A DNA stretch of 64,000 nucleotides from Agapetus fuscipes (GCA_951799405.1 OX637353.1:2728001-2792000); one strand, 5' to 3'; positions 35,597 through 46,343 are shown, counted from the stretch's first letter. Made by a program: numbers and translations. Notes: generated from the sequence alone by a model not told the origin.

Positions 35597-36957
35597 TAAT
35601 CTAAGTTGCAAAGATATATAACATTTGAGATTCATATTACAGGCATTCTTACAAGCAGACATGTATAAGCTCTAATCTAATCTAATCTAATCTAAGCTGC
35701 AAAGATATATATCATTTAAGATTTATATTAAATGCATTCCCACAAGCAGATATGTATAAGTTCCCGCTTACATATGCTGCATGTGTACTTACAACATAAC
35801 AGCCCATTCCAAATGAACATAAGCCCTGCAGCTCTTGCCAACCTTCCCTGAAACAAAGGTGAAATTTGCAAAGTAAACCATTTTTTAAAGTATGAGTGGT
35901 CAGCCTCATACCAACCTATAAGTCAAGAAAATTATTTTGTGTATTTCTTTACATAATCTAAGTTGCAAAGATACATACCATTTAAGATTCATATTAAATG
36001 CATTCCCACACGCAGACAGGTACAAGTTCACGCTTACAAATGCCCAATGTGGACTTGCAAAATAAAAAAAACTAATCTCAAATGAACATAAGCCCTGCAA
36101 CTCTTGCCGACTTTTCCTCAAACAGAGATAAAATTTGCATGGTGAACCATTGCTTACAGTATGGGTGGTCAGCCACATACTAACCTTTTAGTTAAGGAAA
36201 TTATTTTGTTTAGTTCTATAATCTAAGTTGCAAAGATACATACCATTTGAGATTCATATTAAATGCATTCCCACAAGCAGACAGGTATAAGTTCGCGCTT
36301 ACAAATGCCCCATGTGGACTTACAAAATAAAAACTAATCTCAAATGAACATAAGCCCTGCAACTTTTACCGACTTTTCCTCAAACAGAGATAAAATTTTC
36401 ATGGTAAACCATTCTTACAGTATGGGTGGTCAGCCACATACTAACCTATAAGTCAAGGAAATTATTTTGTTAAGTTCTATAATCTAAGTTGCAAAGATAC
36501 ATACCATTTGAGATTCATATTAAATGCATTCCCACAAGCAGACAGGTATAAGTTCGCGCTTACAAATGCCCCATGTGGACTTACAAAATAAAAAACTAAT
36601 CTCAAATGAACATAAGCCCTGCAACTCTTACCGACTTTTCCTCAAACAGAGATAAAATTTTCATGGTAAACCATTCTTACAGTATGGGTGGTCAGCCACA
36701 TACTAACCTATAAGTCAAGGAAATTATTTTGTTAAGTTCTATAATCTAAGTTGCAAAGATACATACCAATCGAGATTCATATTAAATGCATTCCCACAAG
36801 CAGACATTTATAAGTTCGCGCTTACACATAATGCATGTTGACTTACAATATAAAAACCCAATCTCAAATTAATATAAGCCCTGCAATTCTTGCCAATCTT
36901 CCCTGAAACACAGCTGAAATCTGCAAAGTGAACCATTTTTTAAACTATGGGTGGTCG
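35597..36957 (-). repeat. Tandem array of SINE-A units
   Basis: Unit starts (TAATCTAAG[T/C]TGC) fall at 35688, 35954, 36219, 36480 and 36742, giving periods of 266, 265, 261 and 262 bp. A truncated 80-bp unit lies at 35597-35670 and a cut-off last unit ends at 36957. Neighbouring units share the same AAATTATTTTGT...TTCTATA spacer, which is not part of SINE-A. This means the array grew by duplication of unit plus flank rather than by repeated insertion. The middle units (36219, 36480) are almost identical. Confidence 0.93.
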
Positions 36958-37061
36958 ATTTTCTTTTACAAAGGCTGCATGTTTTTATTTTACATGTTTT
37001 CCGAATTTTAACGCGAGGAAACTATGCGCAATATACACATTCACCAAATGTTAAGGGGTTG

Positions 37062-37093
37062 GGCTGCGTAGCAGCCAGGGGCAACGCCCCTAG
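37062..37093 (+). mobile_element. Candidate Helitron-like 3' terminus
   Basis: Two adjacent perfect hairpins (GGCTGC/GCAGCC, then AGGGGC/GCCCCT) end in CTAG followed by T. Helitrons end with a hairpin and CTRR before a T. The 5' end is unclear; the junction with the truncated SINE at 36957 (GGTCGATT) could be it. No helicase frame is nearby. Confidence 0.4.
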
Positions 37094-37849
37094 TATATTT
37101 TTATTTTTATATATTTATGGCAGGTAGAGTAAGATTGCTTTATAGGTTAAAAATGAATAGCAATAAAATGTTTGATGATAAGACATGTTTGAAATTTAAA
37201 TCAACCAACGTTGGGTATCTTGAACATTATTGCCAGCATAGCAAATATTTCCACGATCAAAATAAAAAAAATATATACATGTATATATTTTCCAAACATG
37301 AATTACGTGCTGTATGTAAGTACATGTGTTTATCTCAAAACTGATCCCAATGTTCACTCGGCCTTACAGAAACTAGGTCTAAATTGGTCTTGCACTCTCT
37401 AGTCTCTAGTGACGACGATGAAGGTTTGATTTGTTTAAAAACAAAATATGTTTTTGAGATGTTCTTCGTACAACTTTACATGCATAAAATAATTATTTTA
37501 ATGGTAGATGCTTCATTACGAGTACGCTCTAAAAATTTGATAAAATAAGTGGAAAACTTTTGAAATCGAGAAATCCGCAAAATAAATTTTGTCCTTATTA
37601 TGAGCACTAAAGTGCTTGACACTTGAGCAACATCGATATTCTCGATGAAGATGTTGTCCACGATGGGTGCTTCATAAAATTTCACATTTGTATAAAAAGT
37701 GATGCAAACAAAAGCTTTCAGTATTTTCTTTTGTTGAAAAATGATTGTCATCATTTTTTTTATCAAGATATTTTATAAAACTTCTATGAATTTTTTTTTT
37801 TATTATTCAATACGTTAGTATAAGGCTTATCCCAAATATTGTATAAATA
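37094..37849. other. AT-rich sequence, nothing recognised
   Basis: No gene was recognised. The PLE body would be expected here if the element at 37850 were longer, but no reverse transcriptase motifs are seen. Confidence 0.45.
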
Positions 37850-38362
37850 ATGACAAAAAATATATTTATTCATATAAGAGTAACATCAGCATTTTACACT
37901 AGCTCTAATATTAAAAAGTACATCCTTAATAACAAATCAAAACTGCCGCAAAAAGACTACAGTGGAGTTTACAAAATAAAATGTAATGATTGCGATATGT
38001 TCTACATTGGCCAATCAGGTAGAAAAATATCTGAAAGGTTTATGGAGCATAAAAAAGCAATCAAAAACGTTTTGATTCACTCTGAAATAGGAGAACACGC
38101 GAGAGAAAAAGGACACAGTTTTAATATAGATAATTTAGAATTAATAAATAGCTGCCAAAAAGGGAGAAAGTTGGACATATTAGAAATATTAGGGATAAAT
38201 AAACATAGAAATAAAAGTAATATGCTAAATATTCAACTTCCCGCCATTACGTCTCCTCTCCTAACAATATTAGCTCCGCCCCAAAACTCACCATCTCCCT
38301 CCCACATACCTACCTTGCTACCCCCTCCCTTACCACCAATAGATCCCACACCCATGTCTTAA
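37850..38362 (+). CDS. Penelope-like element C-terminus with GIY-YIG endonuclease
   Basis: The 170-codon frame carries the endonuclease that cleaves target DNA for Penelope-like retroelements. G39-V40-Y41 and Y52-I53-G54 form the GIY-YIG pair. C45 and C48 between them, with H83 and H89, form the zinc-binding set typical of PLEs. R58 and a downstream ERFMEH helix are also in place. The C-terminal tail (about 130-170) is proline-rich. The reverse transcriptase that should precede this domain is absent, so the copy is 5' truncated and its first Met is not natural. A homing endonuclease is less likely, given the zinc motif and the retroelement end just downstream. Confidence 0.85.
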   Translation: MTKNIFIHIRVTSAFYTSSNIKKYILNNKSKLPQKDYSGVYKIKCNDCDMFYIGQSGRKISERFMEHKKAIKNVLIHSEIGEHAREKGHSFNIDNLELINSCQKGRKLDILEILGINKHRNKSNMLNIQLPAITSPLLTILAPPQNSPSPSHIPTLLPPPLPPIDPTPMS

Positions 38363-38388
38363 TTTTTAAGTTTGATTTTAGTAATTGT

Positions 38389-38431
38389 TGTTACCCGATG
38401 ATGGAAGGTATTCCGAAAACGTTTGTAACAT
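38389..38431 (+). ncRNA. Hammerhead ribozyme motif at PLE 3' end
   Basis: Stem I pairs TGTTAC (38389-38394) with GTAACA (38425-38430). The core CCGATGA (38395-38401) corresponds to CTGATGA with one change (U4 to C). Stem II is GGAA/TTCC with a GGTA loop. GAA is at 38415-38417, and stem III is a 3-bp AAC/GTT (38418-38423) without a real loop. The scissile position would be U at 38424. Such short stem III hammerheads are known from PLEs and may need dimer formation. The U4 change could reduce activity. Confidence 0.75.
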
Positions 38432-38470
38432 ACTCAAAAACAATAAAAGTGGAATAAAACAAAGTTTTTA
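38432..38470 (+). repeat. PLE 3' terminal tail
   Basis: ACAATAAAAGTGGAATAAAAC follows the ribozyme (written here from 38440). The AATAAAAC signature recurs at the other PLE-like ends near 15620 (-), 51290 and, as ATTAAAAC, 63292. Confidence 0.55.
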
Positions 38471-39050
38471 ATTTCTTTTATTTTTTTATTTTTTATTGAA
38501 AAATAATCAATTTTTTAAAATGATTTTGAGTTACCTACTAAGATTTTTACAGAACAAAAATATTTTAATGCGACTTTAATGGACTCCTACAAATTCGACT
38601 TAAACCAAGAACCCTGGATCACAGACACCCTCCATAATTTACCAGCAAGGCAGAAAGCGTAGTCATTTCGTCTGACTACTCTAAAGCCAGAAAGAGAGAC
38701 AAAAAGCAGACAAATGCAGGATGTACTGTCTACTGACATGGGAACCAGCAGACGTGACGTAGATACATCAGTCATACAATATAGCCACTAGGATAACGTT
38801 TGTGCAGTCTAGATTTCAAGGAATTAGCAGATGATGATTTTTCCCAGCTTTTGTTGAAATAATATATCCTGGAAATGCTCAAACTCAACAAGATTTTCCC
38901 GAAGTAACTGCTTATAAACTTACATGCAAAATTACACAAATGCTTATTTTCTTTTCGTCGGAGTATTTTTTAAATTTATTATTTGGATTACAGAATGAAT
39001 AATTCAATTCAATTTAATGAATAAATTAAAATTAACTGTAAATAAATTTT
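38471..39050. other. AT-rich sequence, nothing recognised
   Basis: No feature was recognised. Confidence 0.5.
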
Positions 39051-39054
39051 AAAT

Positions 39055-39230
39055 TTAAATGATTATATCATAAATTGATGAGGTATTCACTTTGTAACCT
39101 TTCATTTTTTAAATAAAAAAACAATTTGTATATGGTTAAAACATTGTTTCCGAAACGTACATTAATACATTTTACTCGTCCGTAACCTTACACAAATTGT
39201 TTTTGATTTTTTATTTTAATATTTTAAATT
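39055..39230. repeat. Two PLE terminal fragments fused head to head
   Basis: The left part (39055-39128) is the minus-strand end: ACAATTTGTATATGGTTA preceded by inverted TGAAAGGTTACAAAGTGAAT-type sequence. The right part (from 39130) is plus-strand ACATTGTTTCCGAAACGTAC, then CCGTAACCTTACACAAATTG. The hammerhead left arm is missing at the junction. Confidence 0.65.
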
Positions 39231-39353
39231 ATTGTTTTGGTAGCTAGAAAACCAGTTGGGGCTTAATTCAAGGAAAATGGACTCTTAAACATAAAGACTC
39301 TTGGACTTAAAATAATGATGCACTAATTCATATTTTATTTAGTCAGTAATATT

Positions 39354-39460
39354 TTGTACCTGACGATGGAAACATTGTTTCCGAAACCGGTCGGGCATTA
39401 TTAAATTTACTCGCCCCGTAACCTTATACAATTTGTTTTTCATTTTTAATTTTTATTTTT
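39354..39460 (+). ncRNA. Hammerhead-type motif plus PLE 3' end
   Basis: CTGACGA (39360-39366) is followed by a perfect 6-bp stem II GGAAAC/GTTTCC with an ATT loop, then GAAA (39383-39386), stem III AC/GT with a CG loop, and C at 39392 as the cleavage base. Stem I is weak (GTAC against GGGCA, with mismatches). The tail CCCCGTAACCTTATACAATT is shared with 39055-39230 and 42650-42745. Confidence 0.65.
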
Positions 39461-40785
39461 TAAATAATTTACATGACAGAAGAAAGAAAACAGAGAAAAA
39501 TACAAAAATTATTATTGTCTTTCAGTACTATTAGAGATTTGACAGTTAATTTTGTATGCAGCGCTCACTCTTTGTTATCCTTGCCACGTGTACAGAATAG
39601 GATGAAACAAGATTGCTAGGGACGCCTTATAGTTTGCCACTTTGTTTTTTTATCCCACACTTTATCTGGAAAAATTTCATGAATACGTTTCTCGGAATGA
39701 GTTCACTGAATTTTGAAAAGGGTGCGAACCTATTTTTGGAAGAAGTATCTCAGTTTTTGTTGATCTTGGTGTAGATTTTCTATAAAGAATACGACAAAAC
39801 TTTTAATCGTAAGTAATAAAGCCAAATACGCCAAATGGCAAAATCTTTAAATCAAATCAGTTTTATCGACAAATTTGGCATCATTGTAATCACAAATCAT
39901 TTAAGATTGTGCAAAAACATATATGTGCATTCGATCCAAAATACATATTTCGGTATTTTAATTTTTGTAAGGAGCAATAGCATTCTGAATATAAAATTTA
40001 GAATGATGTTTTATGTTGTATTCAACCAAATATACATTTCTGTAAGACTTTATCCAACATTATTTGCTTCGGTATCACGCGATCTTTTGTTTCAACACTT
40101 TCACAAAAATGTGTCAAAAACATTATTGCCCTTTTGTTTGAGGAACGAAGGGACGCAAAGCGAGTTAATCGTTTTAATTATCTAAGCAACGTCTTCTAAA
40201 AGGAAAATTAACGATCCGAACGGCTCTATGAATAAATTACAAAATATATCAAACGGATCAAGGTTCATTGTATTTCAAAATAATTTTATTAAAAGTAGAT
40301 TGAGTCTATTTGAGGCAACTAATCCAGCTTTGTCGAAAATTATTTGCAAACAAATCAATATACGCAAAAAACAAGGATGCAGCCCCTTAATTAATCCATT
40401 CGGAAATAACATATTGATAAAATCCAAAATACTTTCATGTAGGTATGAAAAGATTATCAAGAAAAAAAATGCAAGCTTAGGATAATCTACGAGTAATTTT
40501 TTGCCAAAACTGATTAGGCAACTATGTCAATTTAATTTATTGGACATTTTTTTTCTTAAGCACCTTAAAAAAAGCAATATTAGTTTTCTATAGATGAGAA
40601 TAAAGTAAACTTGAATACGACATCATTGAAAACGACATAAACATGTTCCTTAATGATAAAAAGACAAGTTCATATTTAATCTAGAAAGAAGCCTAACATT
40701 TTTTCATTATTAGTAATAAAAGGGCTACCTAAGTATTTTCATTGTAATTTCGAAAAGCATTAGAGTTCCTTAGAACTACTTACAG
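39461..40785. other. AT-rich sequence, no gene recognised
   Basis: Frames of 116 codons (39835-40185) and 85 codons (40228-40485) are open but AT-driven, rich in Ile, Asn, Phe and Lys, and lack motifs. They are not called as genes. Confidence 0.5.
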
Positions 40786-42045
40786 TAGGGTCATTTTATT
40801 TCAATTCACCCAAATTACAAAAAAGTTGTTGCATCATGATTTTTTATCTTTTTCAAAAAATTCATGTGGATTGCAACATACATTTTGAGCTCAAAACACA
40901 CTTTAGAAAAAAATTAGGATCAGCGGTTCTCAAATTATAGCCTCCGAAGTTTTGAATTTGAGCGAATTTGCCCGTTTCAAGCGTTAGCGATTAATCCTAC
41001 AACATCTAAACTGTTTGAGATACATAAAAAATTTAAAAGAAACAAGTTGTTCACAATTACATGTTCTTTACTATAAGTCATGTTATAAATAGCTACATGT
41101 GAAATATTGTTAGGTTATAGCTTGCCTAATGTTAGGTAATTTTTTGTTTTTTTCTACAACTTTAGCATCAAAATTTTCCAAGACGGGTATAGAACTACAT
41201 TTTGAATTTTTTTGTGTGTATTTTATGACATCTAAGGTGTTTAAATTCAATCTAAAATTTAAGTATTTTTACCTTCTTTTACCATAAAAAAAATCATGAA
41301 GTCACACAAAAACACTGAAATGACCTTGGCCCCCCTCATTTTCCTCAAAAGGGGGGAGGGGTAAAAAAAAAGTTGGTATTGAAATAGAAGTTCCTTAAGG
41401 TCATGTTCAATTTCTGAAAATTAATTTATGTATTTCGAAGCGGTATGGAAGATACAATTTTTTTAAAGTGATCAAAAATAGTACTTTTACGAGGCAAATA
41501 ATCACTGAAATACACACTACAGCCAAGGATAACTGAAGATTTTAAATGTTTTTTGTCACAAGGGAGTAAGAATATGTACCTCTTATCATTTTGACATCAT
41601 GTGGGTTATCTCATTGCTTAGTTTGCAGCTGATGTTGTACTCGTAGGACCTTTTTTTTTATTTAAGAAATCATCAGCGGGAGACTCACTAGATTCTAGAG
41701 ACTCTAAGGGTCTATGACACTTTTTGTAGTGCCAAAAAGGTGTACAAGCTTGGTCTTCGTTACAAAGCGCCAATACTCAAGTAAGATCCAGTTGCCATAA
41801 GGCTGGATAGACCTTTAGTGACCGGTTTTTGGTAAAGGTTTTATAATTTTTTCAACCCTGTACAGAGCATATTTGGAAATATAAATGGGAATTTTTTTTG
41901 TGCTCCGCCGGATCCGTATCCACAACCTTCCATTTGCGAGTCCAAAAAGTTGCCACTAGACTACGGACCGGTCCAAGATACCACTGAACTACGCGGTGTA
42001 CCTGAGCGGTCACCCATCCAAAAACACTGAAATGACCGCTGTAGT
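40786..42045. repeat. Unclassified repeat region bearing a duplicated end word
   Basis: AAAAACACTGAAATGACC occurs at about 41314 and again at about 42020. A related inverted word (CAGTAGGGTCATTT) starts at 40791. This suggests one or two copies of an unknown element, with SINE-C inserted beside the second copy. The element's borders are uncertain. Confidence 0.35.
41651..42014 (-). repeat. SINE-C copy with partial 5S block
   Basis: Read on the minus strand, GGATGGGTGACCGCTCAGG and ACACCGCG (last third of the 5S sequence) lead directly into TCTTGGACCGGTCCGTAGTC and the tRNA-like block. The body follows, with the GGGAGACTC-type hairpin and A-rich 3' end on the left. The 5S-tRNA junction is the same as at 10388, so the two blocks were joined before the copies spread. 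Confidence 0.85.
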
Positions 42046-42634
42046 TCATTGTTGTATTATATTCTTTTTGACACTTAATTTTTTTTCATGTAGTAGGTGC
42101 GTCATCCTTTTTATAAAATACAACATGTTTTAGGAAGTACTAAAAAGTTACATAAGTCCCAACAAAATTTCCCACGTCGTTTACCAAACTCCGCAAATAC
42201 GCGCGTCACATTTGTATTGCCGGTAAGCGGGTTTCTTTATTTCATACGACCTGTGACACCACTATGACGGCCATTCATGCCTGTCATATTTGCAGTTAAG
42301 CATCACAACATAAAAACGTAAGGAAATTTATTTTTCTCCAGTTTACCACTTCGATGACGCGAAAATCCACCGCGTGACGTCCATTTAGGCATCTTGGTCT
42401 GGGTTTTCTAAAAAGCCCAGCTTTGTTCTGGATCCTTAAGAAACTGCTATGCGTTATATGCTGAATGCGACCCTTCTGAACATGGAAGTAATAATTATTG
42501 TACATCGATGCTTCTGAGGACAATTTTTAAAGGAAGATTAGTGAAGGATGTACTGCTTACACCACCGAGATAGAAGTCCTCAAGTAATCAATAACTTTCA
42601 TTCTTAAGGAAACCCCGTAAATTTTAGATTAAAA

Positions 42635-42830
42635 AAAAAAAAAAAAAAAAACAATTTGTATAAGGTTACGGGGTGAGTAAAATTCATTAATGTATGACCG
42701 GTTTCGGAAACAATGTTCGCCCCGTAACCTTACACAAATTGTTTATTTATTTTTTGTTTTAATATTTTCAAAATGAAAGGTTACCAAGTGAATGCCTCAT
42801 CAATTAATGATATTGTAAATTGATTAATTT
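42635..42830. repeat. Inverted pair of PLE 3' ends
   Basis: The minus-strand end (ACAATTTGTATAAGGTTACG, GACCGGTTTCGGAAACAATG) meets a plus-strand end (CGCCCCGTAACCTTACACAA) at about 42717. The arms form a near-perfect inverted repeat of 22-24 bp. A 20-bp poly-A tract precedes it, and TGAAAGGTTACCAAGTGAAT follows. Confidence 0.65.
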
Positions 42831-43385
42831 TATAAAAAAATACCTTTATTTCAATGGTAATAATATGTCGTTAATTATTCGATTCCTAGTCACCTAATCG
42901 ATTGATTTGCAAAAACACAATGAAAAAATCTACGCAATGGCGTTTAACGTGAAAACTGTGAAATTTCAAGTTACCGGTGTTGTTTGATAAGCGACAAGAG
43001 CGTTGATTTTAAGAGTGACACTCATAAATGGCCGCACACAGCACGCGTAATTCCCTTTCTGCCGATGATTGATGATGGCCTGTCTTCCACGCATATCCTG
43101 CCTCCTCCCTCAGCTTCCTGAGACGTACGATGGTCAGCTGACGTCCTCTAATAGCTTCCTTCCGAGTATGACAGGAAAAACCGCACTACTTTAGTAAACG
43201 GAATTTCCAAAAAAAAGCATCACAAAGCATATTACGGTTTTTCCACTTTAAAGGTTTTATTGGACACATTTTTTTCACTGACAGTTTTTTACGCACAGCA
43301 TAATATGTAGCACCTGTCTAACTACGAATTCTGTCGTGGAGATAAGTGTACCTAATTTAGTTCACATTTCCACATTTACCCCTGC
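42831..43385. other. Unique sequence, nothing recognised
   Basis: A GC-richer patch at 43010-43190 contains no recognised frame. Confidence 0.5.
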
Positions 43386-43717
43386 AACGCAAAAACGCAA
43401 CTAAGGTACACATATAGTGTAACTTTTTGCCTCGTTATCCTCGAAGGGTTTTGCATGTGACGAGTGGAACCTTCTATTTTTACAGGCAGAGGGGCCGGCC
43501 TTACGCCAACCACTTCAGTTGAAGTAGGCAGCTCCCAGCTCCCAAAGGGGCTGGTACTCATTTCTTGTGAAGGCTGAGTAAACCTGTCCGCTATTTTATT
43601 TTAAGGTTTGAAAGAAACACCGAAACGGGAAATACTTTTTAGCACCCTCAGTGGGATTTGAACCCGAGCTCACGGCATGAAATGCAAGCACTCTACCAAC
43701 TGAGCTATCGACCGGAC
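43386..43717 (-). repeat. SINE-B copy, full length
   Basis: Reading the minus strand from 43717, GTCCGGTCGATAGCTCAGTT is followed by box B GGTTCAAATCCC, then CCGTTTCGGTGTTTC, GTTTACTCAGCCTTCAC, CCACTTC, and the 3' end with TAGTTGCGTTTTTGC. It has better-preserved box A spacing than the 29.6-kb copy. Confidence 0.9.
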
Positions 43718-45280
43718 GTATTAAAAAATATGACTAACATTTCCCTAAAGCATCACTAGCCCGTAGAAGGTTTTTTATTGATGCGTATGGAGCATTTATA
43801 AAAAAACCTCACTAAAGTTGCAAGTGAGCCCTAAGGTATGTAAATTTTAGAAGGATCTTTATGAAAAGTACCTGCCGCTTCAATGCTTTTCCGAAGTGAT
43901 AGTCTCTCATTTTTATAGAATTTCTTTTTACGTAATCTGGACAGCCTCACCGCTAATCTTTTATTTATTTTTTCCAAAAATCAGTTATTTGCCTTCGGAA
44001 AAGATCAATTTTATTGTTTGTAGTGTGAAAATAATACTTCAATCTAATATCTTTACAGTTTATCCCTCAAAATCTATTCAAGTTTTCAATACAAAAAAGA
44101 GTAAATCCCCTAAAACAAGATAATAAAAAACTCCAAGATCAGCCATTTACATTCACCGGGCTTCCACCAGTAAACCACATTAACGCAGATGTATGAACAA
44201 GTCCATCAATATTGAACCATCGTAATCCTCGCGCCTGGTTTTGATTGAAGGGCGAAAAAGAATTATTACAAAACAATTGTTTATTGACCCGGATTAGCTT
44301 TTCCGGGCCCGTAAGCTTTTAATCCGGTTGTGCCTCATTTGAATAAATATTTTTTATTACCTACATACTTTTCACTTACAATAAATATGCAATGCCTGAT
44401 AATTTTTAGTTTGGGCGTACATACGTAGTTTTTTTTCAGTTAAAAAAAAAGATTATTTAAAAATGCATACAAAATTAACCCTAGCCCACGCGATTGATTT
44501 CCTTTGTTTTTTTTGTTTATTGATTTCCTTTGTTACTTATGCGTTAAATCCTACCTAGGTACTGCTGAAATATCCTGCGCAAAAACAAATGTATTAAAGT
44601 TCATAATACTCTTTTTCTTTCTTTTAATCCACTGTTGATCCTGAAACTTCATTCCTCTTTCAGCCTCCCTTATCTAGGTCATCTCTCTGTCGCACTTTCT
44701 CTACTCTCCTTTCAGTATCATCCATTTATTGAATCCGGACTCTTTTCTCCGGTTTCAGCCCACCACTTCAAAAGTTTCTCTTCCGATTTCTTCTCAAAAA
44801 ATATGTCTTGCCCGCGAGCCCCTCAGTCCTTCAACGCTTGTTATCATGTCATAGACTTTTGACGTAATATGGTGCCGAGGTTCATCACGAAATGGTATTC
44901 CGAAGAAAGACCTTCCAAAGCTCACGGAGTCAGTTAGAGTTTGTGAACAAAATTTGGAATAAGAGACAATTTTTCTACAACGTTTGAGAAATTAAAAAAG
45001 AATCAGTCAGAAATAATTGGAGGTTTATTTGTGTTTTTGTAAACATTCTGCGGTTGTCAAAATAATTAAAAACATGGAAGGAAACGGGAATAATTGATGG
45101 GGATCAAAAATATGTAAATACCGTTAATTGTTTTGTCAAAACCACAAGAATATGAGAGGGAAAAACAATTTTATGGCTTGTCGAGCGATGAAGAGAGTAA
45201 ATTAAAAAATATATATTGAAATGATCAGTACCCTTAGTACGAGTTGCAAAACTTGAGAAATGTAAAATTTACGGCAATTA
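43718..45280. other. AT-rich unique sequence, no gene recognised
   Basis: A pyrimidine-rich stretch at 44620-44870 is open for 75 codons on the plus strand. Its composition explains the open frame, and no motif is seen. Confidence 0.5.
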
Positions 45281-45416
45281 TTAAAGAGTGATTTCCCCCA
45301 AAATCTGCCGTTTTTGTTTGTTTGAACTTGACTTTCTTCATTACTGTAACTCTTTTGCTAAGACCATGAAGTGTAAGACACAAAAACGGCAGATTTTGGG
45401 AGCAATCACTCTTTAA
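45281..45416. mobile_element. 136-bp hairpin element (MITE)
   Basis: The outer 36-38 bases on each side are inverted repeats: TTAAAGAGTGATTTC / GCAATCACTCTTTAA, and inside them AAAATCTGCCGTTTTTGT / ACAAAAACGGCAGATTTT. The outer TTAA on both sides could be a piggyBac-type TTAA target or simply part of the repeat. A second, decayed copy lies at 58582-58645. Confidence 0.75.
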
Positions 45417-46158
45417 TATTTTCCGTAAACTTTACTTTTCTCAAGTAGATAACTAGTACACGTAGTAAATAAGAATAAGTATTCTTATAACTATAAATAT
45501 GAGACCAACACTGTTTTTCAGGAAAATAAAACAGTACTTGAAGATATTTATTTTCTTTACACGTAAAACACTTTTGATTTGATCTCAATATCATGGCATC
45601 CAATAATAATTTAGTAAAGTAGGTACTTACTTGCTAAATCAGTTCTCTTTAGGTTTTTTAATTCAACATAGCATTTGATTGTATCGTCATGACTTCTCAA
45701 AAATACCACTTACATTTTTTTTTAACAGTGGTTATTCTCACATGCATATTTAATAAGTATCCTTGCAGTATGTGAAAGTACAACACCTACACGTGAACTT
45801 GCAAGTAACAGCATGGAAAGTGGACATCATATGTGTATAGCAACTTAATAGAAAATAAAAATTATCTTTGTAATAAATTTCTTTTGATGAAACATTTTGT
45901 TTATAAATTTGAAAATCGCACAACCAAATTCTACATTATATTTGCTTGCAAGCGTATAATTTTCCACATTTCTCTTGCTGTAAATGTTTGAATAACCTTT
46001 TCTTCTAACGCATACCTCTAATATTTCCCCGTCCTGAGTCTTTTTGTGTAAATCATTGTTTTGCCAAATTTTACATCTCTAATATGAGTATGTACCTACA
46101 CTAAAGACCAAAGATTGAAATACTGGTTGACTAGCCGACCGACCGACGTGACTAACGT
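45417..46158. other. AT-rich sequence, nothing recognised
   Basis: No gene or repeat was recognised. Confidence 0.5.
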
Positions 46159-46343
46159 GACTAAGCTACGTATATTGTGTAACTTCTTACCGCGTTCTCC
46201 CCGAAGCGGTCGCATGTGGCGAGTGGAACCTAATTATTTTTTGCCACTTCATTTTAAGTGGGGGTTTCCTAGCTCCCGAGATGGCTGGTACTTATTTTTT
46301 GTGAAGGCTGAGTAAACCTTGCTGGTATTTTTTTTAAATAGAT
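46159..46343 (-). repeat. SINE-B 3' part
   Basis: GTGTAACTTCTTACCGCGTT, then CCGAAGCGGTCGCATGTGGC, CCACTTCATTTTAAGTGG and AGGCTGAGTAAACCTTGCTG follow the SINE-B body in minus orientation. The tRNA head is missing; the copy ends near GGTATTTTTTTT. Confidence 0.8.

Noticed and set aside
35597..36957. A CRISPR array
   Set aside because: Repeats are 240 bp with identical short spacers; they are SINE units.
37850..38362. A homing endonuclease or bacterial-type GIY-YIG gene acquired by transfer
   Set aside because: The Cys pair between GVY and YIG plus the His pair and the PLE-type 3' end make a Penelope-like origin far more likely.
39835..40185. A 116-codon gene
   Set aside because: The frame is open because of AT-rich composition; there is no motif, no codon-use signal and no neighbouring exon.
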